Shown: positions 37,991 to 49,723 of the stretch, piece by piece
Layout: every line of letters starts with the position of its first letter
Position numbering within the stretch: the first letter of the stretch is position 1
Source of the DNA: Viscum album
Lineage: Eukaryota; Streptophyta; Magnoliopsida; Santalales; Viscaceae
NCBI GenBank assembly: GCA_963277665.1
Contig: OY728133.1
Coordinates: forward strand, 390,179,962-390,243,961
Direction of reading: 5' to 3'
Length of the DNA: 64,000 bases
Translations under genes and position numbers: made by a program
The notes under the pieces: model-generated
Seen by the model: the letters and a program-made list of their open reading frames with translations, nothing else
Databases searched by the model: none
What the model was told of the DNA's origin: nothing

Positions 37991-38802
37991 ATGTAGGGGT
38001 AACAAACTAAGTTCATGCACAAGGAGATAAAAATTTGATTTGCCCTATAAAAATATCATATCCATATCTGAATTTATAATAATAATAATAAGACATAGGA
38101 TCCTCACCATTATACAATACTTATAGAAGGAGTAAATTAACTACTAAATCCAAGACATTTAAATGATGAATTGGCATCTTTTTATGGTTTTTACAAAGTG
38201 ACGAGAAGATTCTATGATATCATTTGGAATGTTAATTCTCTAGGTGATGTTTAACTCATGGTTTATAAATATAAAATGAAGTTTAATGTAACCTCTATAA
38301 AAAATTTTACAACTCTCAACAATGATAATTTTTTCCCTTTGGCCTGCATTCCAATTTTTTCAATTTATAAAGGAGTGATACTAAGAGGGATGTGTGAGGG
38401 AAGTGATCCTGGGGAGAGAGTGCATCTAACTCAAACATTGTTAGGGAAGTGAAAATGGGAAGGATTTACCTATCATAAAAACAAAATATTTCACTTTACT
38501 GGATTTTATACATTACCAAATTACTTATGTGTTCCCCTTGGACATAGCCCAGTGAGGGTGAACCAAGTAAAAATATGTGTTTCCTTGTTCATTCATTCTT
38601 ACTTAACTTCCTATGAAACATCATTAGATGAAGTTTGAAAGGATAAGATCATTATTAACAATAAATATAAAAATAACTAACTCTCATAATAAAGAGGTCA
38701 AGATCTAGTAGTGAAAGAAGAATTATGGAAAGTATATACATACACAGATTCACCCGAACCCCATCCCCTCTATGGTTATATAAGCCCATTTTTATGACTA
38801 TA

Positions 38803-39004
38803 AATTGGTATCAAAATTAAGTTTTCCTTTTTGGTATTTTTTCTCTAAAAATTTTTATTCTGTTGTTGGAATTGAAGTTTCAAGTTTATATTATCTTGTT
38901 GTGTCATGGAAAATGGGAAAAACATCAAAGAAGAAGAAAAATTTTAGTCATATTCCTCATTATGGATGTGTCTAAAGAAAGTGCATGATTCCGATAAAGG
39001 AAAC
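38803..39004 (+). other. Element D interior, first piece
   Basis: The short leader after the left LTR of D, starting with the primer-binding site. No coding signature is seen. It ends at GAAAC (39000-39004), the left target duplication of element E, and continues after 48205. Confidence 0.6.
38806..38817 (+). other. Primer-binding site of element D (initiator-Met tRNA type)
   Basis: TGGTATCAAAAT matches TGGTATCAGAGC at 9 of 12 positions, with the first eight exact, three bases past the LTR end. It sets the plus orientation of element D. Confidence 0.82.
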
Positions 39005-41011
39005 TAGAACATCCCACCCATTCTCATTGTCTTTATATAGTAGTGTGACATTACTAGGCCTTAATAGGCATCCCTAACATGACAAGGTTTCAAATAAATA
39101 CTAAAGGGATTCAATACATGTGGGGGATGATTTTATCTTTGTGAATAAAATAACAAACCAAAAAATACATAACCAAACAACCACCATATGATGCATGATA
39201 AAAATTAAAGATAACTAAAAATTTAATTTATCAAAATAAAACTAAAATGATGTACCATATCGAAAGACTACAATGTCAATGTAAACAGTGGAAGACAAAA
39301 CTCAAAGACTCAAATTAATACTCAAAGATCCAAACATGATCCATGCTCCAACTCCACAATAGCCCATGTTTGATGAATTATAGCTTAATATGTGTGATAA
39401 TTTACCCTTTCCCATGTCTCAGTACACAAAATCTTCAAAATCACCAAATTTTCAAAGAAAGGGTGAGTAATGAAACTCAGTATATTTTCCCCAATGAAAT
39501 CCCTACTCATGCCACTAGGATAGATCATGATAGCCCATTTATATAAAATATTTTATAAAAAAATTCTAAAAATATTTATATCAAAATATAAAAAAGTTCT
39601 AATGTAAATTAGTTTCCAAAAATGACACCAATTTCCTTTGGATCGAACCAAAAAATGTTCCAAAAAATCACTAATTCCACTTTGGTATACCTCATTCCAA
39701 ACCACACGTCCACACATCTACACATGTATGATTCATTATGATAGTTCCAAAATCATGAGAAGTTTCTCTTTGATCTACAATGTTATCACAAGGTAATTAA
39801 ATCCCATGTGTCATTATGACTTTGGAACTAATCATAAGGTCATATTTCTACAAAACCTCATAATTCAATATGAACAGACACAACATGTATGCACAACAAC
39901 CATGAAAATATAATCATGCCAATATAATCATTCCCAAAGAAATTTTAATAAAAAAAATTAATTGAAATCCTTTTTCCATAAACTGAATCAATAATATATT
40001 CTACAATCATTTATCAAATAACTTTGCACAATCAATTACCACAATTCCACAATTTCACCAAAAACTATAAATCACCAATAAAGAGGACTTATAACATGAT
40101 TTTCACAAAAAATCAAAACCGAGAAATTAAACTAATTTGAAAATAATCCTTCAATATCTAAATACAGGAGTAGAGAGTGAATCCACCTTCCTCAAGAGTT
40201 TTGTAGAAAAAGATAAAAAACATGAAAAATACAAACAAAACATGGTTAAATCTCCTTGAAACCACATTAGATCTCTTAACCAACCATAAATAAAGCCATG
40301 TTTAAAAATATTTGGCATAAAAACCATAGATATACCCACATCAAAAATAGTTCTAAGAAACCAAGAGTGAGGGATAAGTATATCTAAGAAATCTCAATAA
40401 GAACTAATAAGAATTAAGTCATAGCATAAGAATTGAGCTTCAACGTGCCTAGTAACAACACCATATCTCTTACAATTCGACGGTGAGGGTTCTACAATCT
40501 ATGAGAGTGAGAAATCTTGAGTTAGGTCTATTTTGGGGAAAAATTACTTTATAGGTGAAAATTCCATAGATAAACAATTTAAGGATCTAACTTTTGGCAT
40601 GCACACAGTTTAGTTGCATGGTTAGGAAAACCATGCACCAATCGTGCTCTTGCCTCGGTCTTAAAGGAGGCCTCGCACGGTTGGATGTCATAGTTTCCAA
40701 ACCATTTTCTAATCATTCCAAAGCTCACTATACAACATATGTTCAACATAGAAAAGTTTATCCTATGATTTAACACTTTTTGGGAAAACCATGTGGCACC
40801 TATGAACCTTCCCTTTAGACCAAGTTTTATTATACATGGTTTCTTGTAGGTGTTGCAAAGGTTTCCCAAACCGTGCACCAACTGTTCACCTATAGAACAT
40901 CCACTAAATTAATCTAAAATTTCTCCAAACTCTCCAAAACATAACAACAACACATTATATAAATAAACTATATAAAATAAGGGTTAATTACATCCAATCT
41001 GGGGTGATAAA
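39005..41011 (-). repeat. Element E 3' LTR
   Basis: It pairs with 46185-48205. Shared blocks: ATACATAACCAAA, ATATGATGCA, TGATCCATGCT(C/T)CAACTCCACAAT, AGTGAATCCACC, CATGGTTAG.(A)AA and ATAAAATAAGGGTTAATT near the end. The first bases are TAGAACATCCC where the sister LTR has TGTAATGTCCC. A pyrimidine-rich run follows at 41012. Confidence 0.88.
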
Positions 41012-41022
41012 TTCTCCCCACC
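41012..41022 (-). other. Polypurine tract of element E
   Basis: The plus strand TTCTCCCCACC reads GGTGGGGAGAA on the element's strand, just before its 3' LTR. Confidence 0.65.
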
Positions 41023-41159
41023 ATTGGTTTTAAGTCTCCAGAAAGTGGAAATCCATCTTTTCCCTAAAAAAGTTTCGGACATTTCTCATTCATTTACTTC
41101 TTGAATTTCCAATTATCTTTCTGTATCTAACTATGTTTCTAGAAAACCCATACTAGACC

Positions 41160-42330
41160 AATGATTTTTCAATGCTATACTTCCTCTTTCTTATCTTAAA
41201 TTTTCATTGGCATATGCATCAATGAAGAATCCATCTCTAGGTCAATGTCATCATATTTGATCACATGGTTAGCATCTGGATTATTATTTCTAAATTGAGA
41301 TACATAGAAGACATTATAAACTTCCCTAAACCATGGTGGAAATTCTAAATGATACATAACCTGACGAACATGTTCCAGTATCTCAAAAGGGCCTATGTTT
41401 TGAGGAGATAACTTGCGCTTCTTCCCAAAAAGATGATGTCTATGCCTTGAGAGATCTTCAAGAACACATGATCACTCACTATGAATGATATTATACATCA
41501 ATGATGATCCACATAAAATTTTTTATAACTCTTCTCCATTTACATATGTATCCTGATCAAGTGAATCTTCTCAATTTCTTATTGGACAAGGCTCAACCCA
41601 GCTAGTGACGCCTCACCTGTGTCCTCCCAACAAAGTAGAGAATGACAAGGACAGCCATACAATGCTTCAAATGGAGATATTTTTATTGATTAATCATGGC
41701 TATTGTAATTGGATAACTCCAATAATAGAATTTTATCTTCCAATCATCCCCCGGAATCTATTACATAAGATCGCAACATGTCTTTCATTGTTTTTCAATC
41801 CTTTCAGATTTTTCATCTGTCTGAGGATGATGCAACGTACTAATGGTCAGCTAAGTCCCAAGGGGTATTTGTAATGATTTACATAAATGAGATGTGAACC
41901 CTAGATCTCATACTGATATGATTTATACTATTATTCTATTCCTCTTTATGAATTTATAAATATAGATTTTTTTCAAGTCCTCAATCATATGATATTTACA
42001 AATAGGAATGAAATTATCTTACCTCATGAGCCAATATTTTATGACCTATATGGAATCTTGTTTCTAAACCACTCATGTGAGTCTTATTATAAAATCCATA
42101 TATATCTAATCCCATTTCAAAACATGGATAGGTAAGATCTATGACATACCTTCTAGTCACTGATGTTCTTCCTTAACTTTCTAACAATTTATGCCCCCTA
42201 AAACAAACTCAACTACCTTCTGTTCCATGTGGATCCACAAAAACTATACTTTAAATTCTTTTTACATGTTACGTATTCCTGGATGAATAAATTTTTATGA
42301 GTGGTTCTAAGCATGAATAAGTTTTTCCTA
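41160..42330 (-). pseudogene. Element E integrase remnant
   Basis: Near 41788-41838 the minus strand gives H-H-P-Q-T-D-E-K-S-E-R-I, the integrase signature with the catalytic Glu (family H-P-Q-T-D-G-Q-S-E-R). Near 41300-41420 it gives G-P-F-E-I-L-E-H-V, then V-Y-N-V-F-Y-V-S-Q-F-R, the C-terminal domain, and near 41240-41290 N-P-D-A-N-H-V-I. The frame is broken repeatedly and no chromodomain tail is recognisable after the C-terminal part. The right limit is approximate. Confidence 0.7.
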
Positions 42331-42589
42331 AAAATCCATAGGTACTACCATCCGATTTCTGAACCACAATGATGAAATCTTATCAATATTCCTTCTCTTA
42401 ATGGTTTCTCAACCATTGAGTTCTGAACTCATCACAATGAATTTTAAATCAGAGGTGTATGCCTCTTTAACCATCATTAAAAAATCATGAACCACTAAAA
42501 CTAGGAAGAAATCCAAAACATATACTCAGTCTTCTCATTCCACATGCATATTAGTTAGTACTGACATAAACTGCCACTCATCTGAAGCC

Positions 42590-43086
42590 TCTTTCCGCAA
42601 CTGAACATACGACTTTATACTCAATTCCCCAGCCACTGAATTGACTTTACTTGGTGTATACATCAAGTAAAAGTCTAACATTTAGAGATAAAACATCTGT
42701 TTTCATTTCTTGTATTCAAATTATATTGTGAAAAAAATATGTTTTAGGCTCTTATAGTCTATGAACATAGTACATTTCTCACAAAAGTGGTAATGAAACA
42801 ATGTCTTCAAAGCATGGATGACTATAGCTAACTCCAAATTGTGTGTTGGGTAGTTATTCTCATGAAATTACAACTTCTGTGAACCATAGGCAATAACATG
42901 GTCTTTATTCATGAGAACACACCTCAAACCTGATCCTAAAGCATCACAACACACCCCATACCCTTTCCCTGATTTTGGAAAAAACAAGATCAGTACAGAT
43001 GTAAGGTAAAACTTTATCTCTTGAAATGATTTATATAATTCTAAAATCCACTGGAATAAATCTTTATTCTTCAACAATGTTTTCAT
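42590..43086 (-). pseudogene. Element E RNase H remnant
   Basis: The minus strand shows C-C-D-A-L-G-S-G-L-R-C-V-L-M, with the first catalytic Asp kept, then H-V-I-A-Y-G-S-Q-K-L. After a stop comes L-E-L-A-I-V-I-H-A-L-K, with the Glu of the active site, then D-Y-K-S-L-K-H-I-F and a worn Y-T-P-S-K-V-N-S. Typical gypsy RNase H order with several stops. Confidence 0.8.
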
Positions 43087-43099
43087 ATGAAAATATAGT

Positions 43100-43760
43100 C
43101 ATTATACTTCAGGAAAAAAGTGTTTGTAATAACACCTAGACCAATAAAACTCTGTATCTCAAAGACATTCTTCAGTGGTTGCCAAGAGATAACAGATTCT
43201 ATCTTCTCTGGATCCACCAAAACACCTATTTTAGAAATTACATGGCCAATAAATCATGCATCTTGTATACTAAAATCTCACTTTGATAGTTTGGAATACA
43301 ATTGATGATATCTTAAAATTCCCGCCACTATCGCCAAGTGTTTCTCATGCTCATCCCTTTCCCTTGAGTATAGAAATATTTCATCCACAAACACTAACAT
43401 GAAGGAATAAAAATATCTATGATATATATGATTCATCAATTCCATAAATACGGTTGTTCTATTCATAAGACCGAAATTTATTACCACGTATTCATAATGG
43501 TCATATGTTATTCTGAAAGGTCTTTTCGAAATATCCTCCTTCCCAACCCGCAATTGGTGATATCCCAATCCCAATTCAATCTTAGAGAACTAATGATATC
43601 CTCCTAATTTATCAAGAATATAATCAATGTGAGGAAGTTTATATATATTAATTATCATAACCTTATAATTATTATGATAATCCAAACACAACCGTAGAGT
43701 TATTTCCTCCTCTTTCACAAACAAGACTGCTGCTACCCATGGAGATGTGCTCGGACGAAT
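43100..43760 (-). pseudogene. Element E reverse transcriptase with altered active site
   Basis: From high to low coordinates: F-V-K-E-E-E, L-C-L-D-Y-H, L-P-H-I-D-Y-I-L-D-K-L, F-S-K-I-E-L-G-L-G-Y-H-Q-L-R-V, F-R-I-T-Y-D-H-Y-E-Y-V, N-F-G-L-M-N, then F-V-D-E-I-F where the family has F-I-D-D-I-L: the second catalytic aspartate reads as glutamate. Then Y-S-R-E-R-D-E-H-E-K-H-L, and after a stop I-G-H-V-I-S-K-I-G. The run 43278-43574 is open for 98 codons. Confidence 0.88.
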
Positions 43761-43859
43761 GAACACTTTTATTTACAACTCTTCTAACTTCACATTCAAC
43801 TCCAATAATTATATTCATTCCATTATATAATATGGAATTTAGAAAGGTTTGGTCCCTAG

Positions 43860-44410
43860 TATAAGATCAATCATAAACTCAAATTCCCTTTCCATTGGTA
43901 ATCCAGATTAATTTATAGGAAACAATTCTTGAAACTGATCCACCACTACTAGGAAAATTGTATTCTCTATATATTTCGTCAATTCCAAAGATAATGAAAT
44001 CAATTGGTAAGAGATCCTTCCAACTGCTGGTTCTCGCAAGAATATTTCTCCGGACTTTATCTTCCTTTCTCCTCTAAATATATGATCAACACCATCCATA
44101 GTCACGAAAGTCACTATTCTTCTATAATAGTTGATGTGAGATTTAATGTTGTCAACCAATCCATACATATAATTTCGTCATATAAATTAACTCCTAGAAT
44201 AAATAAATCCCATTCCATCTCACATGCATCAATAATTATAGAACATTTTTTTCAAAAAAGAAGGGTTGACACTCGTTGACCAGGAGGGGTTTGAATTTTT
44301 ATCACATAATACATCATCTCAATATTTAAACTTATCAAATAATATTAATAATAATAAATAAATGAGTGGGATGTACCTAAATCAAACAACACTTGAATAA
44401 GGGTAGAATT
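43860..44410 (-). pseudogene. Element E protease and linker remnant
   Basis: Near 44365-44405 the minus strand gives V-L-F-D-L-G-T-S-H-S-F-I, the retroviral-type aspartic protease motif with Leu where Thr or Ser is usual. The following open run (43908-44168) reads Y-Y-R-R-I-V-T-F-V-T-M-D-G-V and I-F-R-G-E-R-K, as in the protease-RT linker of gypsy polyproteins. The usual G-M-D-W-L motif has become M-Y-G-L-V. Confidence 0.72.
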
Positions 44411-44689
44411 AAAATGAATCATACCTCTCAATGTACATAGTCCTGGATGATCATCCATAGTGCCATATTATGCTCCATATAATTTCTATGTTTCACACTT
44501 TTCTTCTTTCTGCCCTTTTGAGATTGTCCTACCTGTGGAGTAAAAAAATTATAAGAATCTCCATAGATAGATCTATTCTGCTAATGATATTGATTCATTT
44601 TCCCTCACCCCATCAAAGCATTCGACACCAACAATACATGATAAGTGTACCGAGCACTTGACCTTGGGGAACTATGAATATAGCACTGA

Positions 44690-46130
44690 AGATACCCCAT
44701 CTTGTTGCAATTTTGGCATTAACTTAGTGGTGTTTTACACTCTCAATTCATGTGATTGAGTGAACTACACTAGAAACATCCATCTTTAGTTATGGGTCTC
44801 AGAGGAAGGTTCTCCAATCGAGAAATCTAATTTTGATTCATGCTCCCACCATGGTAATAGGTTTCCCTCTGCTTCTTACCCCCATCATTTGAGTTACCAC
44901 TATTTCCCATGGGCATCAACATACTTTATCCTCCTGTTTCTCCTGATATGTCCCATTAATCCACTATTTCTCAGTTTAATGTCTCTATATAATATTTAAT
45001 ATTGAGCACAACTATCTTTGAGTGAATCTCCTATCTCGGACATGATTCAATGATATGTGCCTTTAAAGACGCACTGGTAACAACCTTAAGTGAAAATCAA
45101 ACAAAATTCATGAATGTAGCTACATCATAGATGACATATAAGTTTTTTTTCTTTAAGATAAAGAAGTATGTCATTATTTTAATTCTGAGCATGTGATTAT
45201 ATAATTGTTAATTGAAAAATTCTTCAAAATCCTCTCAAGAAAGACCTTAGTCTGATTTAGCTTGAACTGCTAAATCCCACCACTAACATGCAATATCATC
45301 CATAATATAATTTTCCAATTTGACTTTCTACTATATTGGTGTTCTTATGAAATAAATTATATGATTCATCATGTTCAGCCACACCTTTTCCTTCTTGGGT
45401 TTAGAATCACACCAAAAGATGGGTGGATTCTATTTCTGGAATTTGATGAAATGATCCACCTATCATGGGTCATCACTTGTGTTCCCACTATACAAGAACA
45501 AAATTTCTTGGACAATACTCTAAACATACTGTTTGTTCACTTCTGAATCAGGTGAAACCACATTTTTAGTAGCTTCCTCTAGTTTGTTCATACGATGCTT
45601 ATCTGGTGCTATTTTCTAGAAACCCATCAACATCATAAGTGTCACCCTCTATCTACTGAAGTCTTATCAATTTCAAATTCTATCACATACTTATTTAAAA
45701 ATAATGATTTCCAAAATTTACCATTTTTTAAATCAAAACTTTCTTTTAATGATCAACCGATTTTCAAAGTACTACTACCATGACATTATTTAGAAACTCA
45801 AATTTGAGAAAAAATTAACATTTTTTAAATATAAACACATTCAAAAAAACATAATTCATTATTCAAAATGATGTATTCACTCTTTGTGGGAAGTCATTCC
45901 TTTAATTCATGTCATTCTCATCTCATTGGCTAAACCAATTATAATGAGATTTCAAAATCCTATAAATGTCTCCAAAAAAACTAATGTTTCCAACACTATG
46001 GTAACTTGAAGATCATCATGAAAGTTTCATCCACGTCTTTGTATGCTCTACATTTCATGTCATGAAAATCCTACTCCTTTTAATGATCCCAACTCAGAGA
46101 ATATTCCATAATGAATTTCAACTCTATGAA
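44690..46130 (-). pseudogene. Element E gag remnant with zinc knuckle
   Basis: Near 45200-45300 the minus strand gives C-W-W-W-D-L-A and, after a stop, L-S-W-E-D-F-E-E-F-F-N, the core of the Retrotrans_gag domain. Near 44735-44782 a C-x2-C-x4-H-x4-C knuckle is still spelled out with stops between its cysteines, followed by a second, worse one (C-Q-N-C...). The N-terminal third is not recognisable. Limits are approximate. Confidence 0.65.
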
Positions 46131-46170
46131 CAAGAAAATTGATGACCACTTTATCCAAAAAGGAAGGACC

Positions 46171-46182
46171 AATATGATACCA
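46171..46182 (-). other. Degraded primer-binding site of element E
   Basis: On the minus strand, TGGTATCATATT: the first eight bases match the initiator-Met type, the rest has drifted. It lies two bases inside the 5' LTR edge at 46185. Confidence 0.75.
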
Positions 46183-46184
46183 CT

Positions 46185-48205
46185 TGTAATGTCCCGCCCC
46201 TTCTCATTATCTTGAGATAGTGTTGATACTTTTTATGGCCTTAAGAGACATCATAAAGATTCCAAATGTAGGAAATAAATGCCAAATGAATTCAGTACAT
46301 ATGGGGGAAGATGTTTCCTCTAAGAATAAAACAACTAACTAGACAATACATAACCAAAAACCCACTATATGATGCACAACAAAAATGAAATACAATTCAA
46401 AATTTCATTTATCAAAATAAAACTAAAGCCATTTATCATATTAGAATAATACAGTATCAAAGAAAATAGTAGATGAAAAAACTCAGAGACTCTAATGAAA
46501 ACTCCAAAATCCCAACATGATCCATGCTTCAACTCCACAATATCCCAAGTATCACAAACTACTACATGATATGTGTGAACTGTTACCTTTTACCATGTAT
46601 CAATAAACAAAATATGAAAAAGAACCCAATTTTCCAAGTAGTGGTGAGTAATAAAACTCAGTAGATTTTCACCAATTACTTCCCTACTCATGCCAAGAGG
46701 ATTAAACATGTAATCACACATATATAAAATATTTTATAAAAAGAAATTTATAAAATACTTTGTATCAAAATATAAAAAAGTTCCCATGTAAAATAGTTTC
46801 CTTAAACAACACCAATTCCCAAGGAAAGCCACCAAAAATGTTCCAAAACCAATTCATTAATTCCACTTTGGCATACCCCATTCCAATACACACTTCCACA
46901 CAACTACGGATGCATGATTCATTATGACAGTTTCATAATCATGAGTGTTTTCTCATTGATCTATCATGTCATCATAAGGTAATTAAATCACATGTTTCAT
47001 TACACCTTTGGAACTAAGAAAAAGATCATATTTCAACCAAGCCTCATAATGCAATATGAACAAACGCACCATGTATGCCCAATAACAATAACAATATAAT
47101 CATGCCCAAAAACATTTAAATAAAACAAAATTTTTATTGAAAATCATTTTCCATAAACAAAATCAATCAAATATTTTAAAATAAACATTTTATAGTCATT
47201 TATCAATTCACTTTGAAAACCCAATAACCATGATTGCACAATTTCACCAAAAATAAAAAATCGCCACTAAAGAGGATTTATTAAATTCATTTCACCAAAA
47301 TTTCAAATAGAAATAAAGAAATTAATTTAGATTCAAATAGATACTTATTGTTCATAAATAGTGGAGTTGATAGTGAATCCACCACCCTCGAGAGTTTTAG
47401 ATAAAATGATAAATGGCACAAAAATTCCAATGAAATTGTATTAAGTCTCCAAGAACCTTCCTTAGATCTCTACCCCTATCTTAAAAAAATACATATTTAA
47501 ATATATTTTTCATCGAAACCCTTAAATCTACCCACATTGGTCATAGATCTACGAAATTGGGAGAAAGGGAGAAGTATATCTAAGAAAATGCATCATGATC
47601 TAACAAGAACGATGGATTGCTATAGGAATTGATCTTCAATGCACCATGGAATGGATTTGGATCACTTACAATTTTATGGGGAGAGTTTGTCCAACCTTTT
47701 GGAGAAAAAAATCCTAAGTTAGGTTCATGTTGGGGAAAAAAATACTTTAGAGGTGAAAACACAATAGATCCACAATTTAAGGATCAATCTTCTAACCAGA
47801 GCTCAATTTAGTCACATGGTTAGACAAACAATGCACTAATTGTGCTCCTGCCTCTACCTTAAGGGAGACCGTGCATGGTTGGATCATTTGGATTATAAAC
47901 CATGTTACAACAATGCTGAATTTCACTGTCCAACATATTATCAACACAAAATGGATAATCCTAGGTTTTCACATGGTTCGGGGAAATCATGTGTTGCCCA
48001 TGGACCTTCCCTTTAGCCCCTATTTTTTTCCATGGTTTTCTATAGGTTTTTCATTGTTTTCCAAAATGGTTCACCAACCTTGAATCTATATAAAATACCT
48101 AAAAACTACAAATTTTATCCAAACACTCCCAAATTTAAAACCAATACATTATATACTTAAAATACATAAAATAAGGGTTAATTGCCTCAAACTAGGGGTG
48201 CTACA
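46185..48205 (-). repeat. Element E 5' LTR
   Basis: On the plus strand it starts TGTAATGTCCCGCCCC and ends GGGGTGCTACA, keeping TG...CA. It pairs with 39005-41011 and, more distantly, with solo LTR F at 49724-51692. Confidence 0.88.
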
Positions 48206-49723
48206 AAAACTGAAGCTGTACTACATAAATGTTTGAATGAATCAAATAACAAAAATATTTACTCATTAAATGATACAATAGGAATGAGTAAAGAACCTAA
48301 TATTACAAGTGATGATGGAACTACTAATGATGGAGAAATTTCAAGAATTCCAAAGTTGGAACTTTTCCATGTAAATAGAAATTAGATTATAAATTGAAAA
48401 TTGAAAATGATTATAAAGATATCTATATAAAACTACATGAAATATAATTTAAAAAGATATAAAAATTAAATAAAATACTAGTTGAAGTGTCCATGTATGT
48501 AAGGGAGATGAATGAATCTTAAGATGATGAACTGATAAAACTCAAAGCTGATGAAAAGGGAAATAATATAAACATAGAATAAATTCAAAATTTGGAAGTT
48601 GGAAATTGTGATATTTCTATAAACTAGTGAAGGATGTTATATGAGAATCAATGGATACAATATAATAATGATTTCTTTAAAGACTATGTTTTTTAGATGA
48701 ATTTTAAAATATAGTATTAATGTGACATAGTGGATAAATTATCATGGGAAATGGAAGATTACATGAGTAGTTGGAAGAATATTTAGGGATAACATAATTA
48801 TTAACATGAATCATGGTATAATAATATTAAAAAATTGGGAGAAGATAAAGAATCATTTAGTAAAGGATTGTATAAATCTAATTCCAGAGGAAATAAAAAA
48901 GTTTAATGATTATTTTCATTTATTATTTGATTTTCATTCAGTCGGTATTAATGAACTGAAAAGAAAATATAGTACTTTGAAGGGAAAACATGATATGCTT
49001 ATCTCATCCCAAAGGACTTTAGTTTTGGGAAAATATGGTATTTCCTTTGATTAACCCTCTCCCATGCATGATAGGAATAGATCCATCAACAGTTTTAGAA
49101 ATAGGTAAAATTTTATAGGCGGTGAAAATAATCTAAAATACTTATATAATAATTATTAATAAAATGATCTATTTTTGTGGGATGTGTAGTCATATTTCTT
49201 TTTTTGAATAATTGGAATATATTTCATATAGTGAAGAAATAAATATTTCTAAATATTAAAATAAGTGTAATATTCTTTAAAATCGTTAATGAAACATATC
49301 CAAGAAGAAGGTAACCATCAAATGATATTATTATGAAAGTTTGTGACAGTCCATGAGTATATGTTAGTAATTATGAAGGATTAAATTCATAATTATAACT
49401 CATGATATATCAATATGTCAACAATGAAATTATTACATGAGTTTTTTTAATAATATTTGTTTTATATGTTCTATTTGAGGGAATTTGTTAATATATTTAT
49501 GCTAAAAAAAGTAGGTAAGAAAAATGAACTAGAAGGGATATCCCCAACTCTAGGGGTGTATAATTAGAAATACTATATTTTAATACAACTTAAAATATTG
49601 AAAAATATGTTTCAAATATCGGGGTAAAAACAAGGAGACCAAAGAGATATGTTCCAATAACATCCTCTATTATACTCACAACATATCTCTTAGAATGAAG
49701 GTGAACCAATGTGGAAGAAAAAG
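48206..49723 (+). other. Element D interior, second piece
   Basis: Native element D sequence between element E and solo LTR F. It is AT-rich, with a few short plus-strand open stretches, the longest 48806-49054 (82 codons, Lys/Asn/Ile-rich, no motif I recognise). It could contain remnants of a gag, but nothing supports a specific call. The first five bases (AAAAC) are the right target duplication of E; the last five (AAAAG, 49719-49723) the left one of F. Confidence 0.5.
49719..49723. repeat. Target duplication AAAAG, left side of solo LTR F
   Basis: Identical to 51693-51697. Exact 5-base duplications directly at both LTR ends indicate a real integration event followed by LTR-LTR recombination. 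Confidence 0.8.

Larger units (their letters stand above)
36361..38802 (+). repeat. Element D left (5') LTR
   Basis: Begins TGTTGGAAAAAATCC and ends GACTATA. Much of it consists of degenerate short repeats: around 36470-36730 variants of GATCTCATGGAGTGTGAAT recur, and around 37600-37990 variants of GATCCACA..ATCTGAACAAGGTCT. The same organisation appears in the right LTR. Near its end is the block GATGTGTGAGGGAAGTGATC, matched at about 56158. Non-coding. Confidence 0.82.
39005..48205 (-). mobile_element. Element E: Ty3/gypsy retrotransposon nested in element D
   Basis: LTRs 39005-41011 (2007 bp) and 46185-48205 (2021 bp) are clearly related by eye, less similar than those of element C. Minus-strand order: 5' LTR (right), primer-binding site, gag with a zinc knuckle, protease, RT, RNase H, integrase, polypurine tract, 3' LTR (left). 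Near-identical 5-base flanks, GAAAC (39000-39004) and AAAAC (48206-48210), fit a target duplication with one mutation. All coding parts are broken. No chromodomain tail was recognised; the lineage within Ty3/gypsy is uncertain but its domains resemble chromovirus-type pol. Confidence 0.88.

Noticed and set aside
40579..40881. Minus-strand open frame of 100 codons
   Set aside because: Inside the 3' LTR of element E; the matching part of the 5' LTR (about 47770-48080) does not keep this frame.
48182..48385. Open frame of 67 codons across the right edge of element E
   Set aside because: It begins in the last bases of the LTR of E and runs into the interior of D, so it is a chance fusion at an insertion joint; the Asn/Ser-rich product has no motif.
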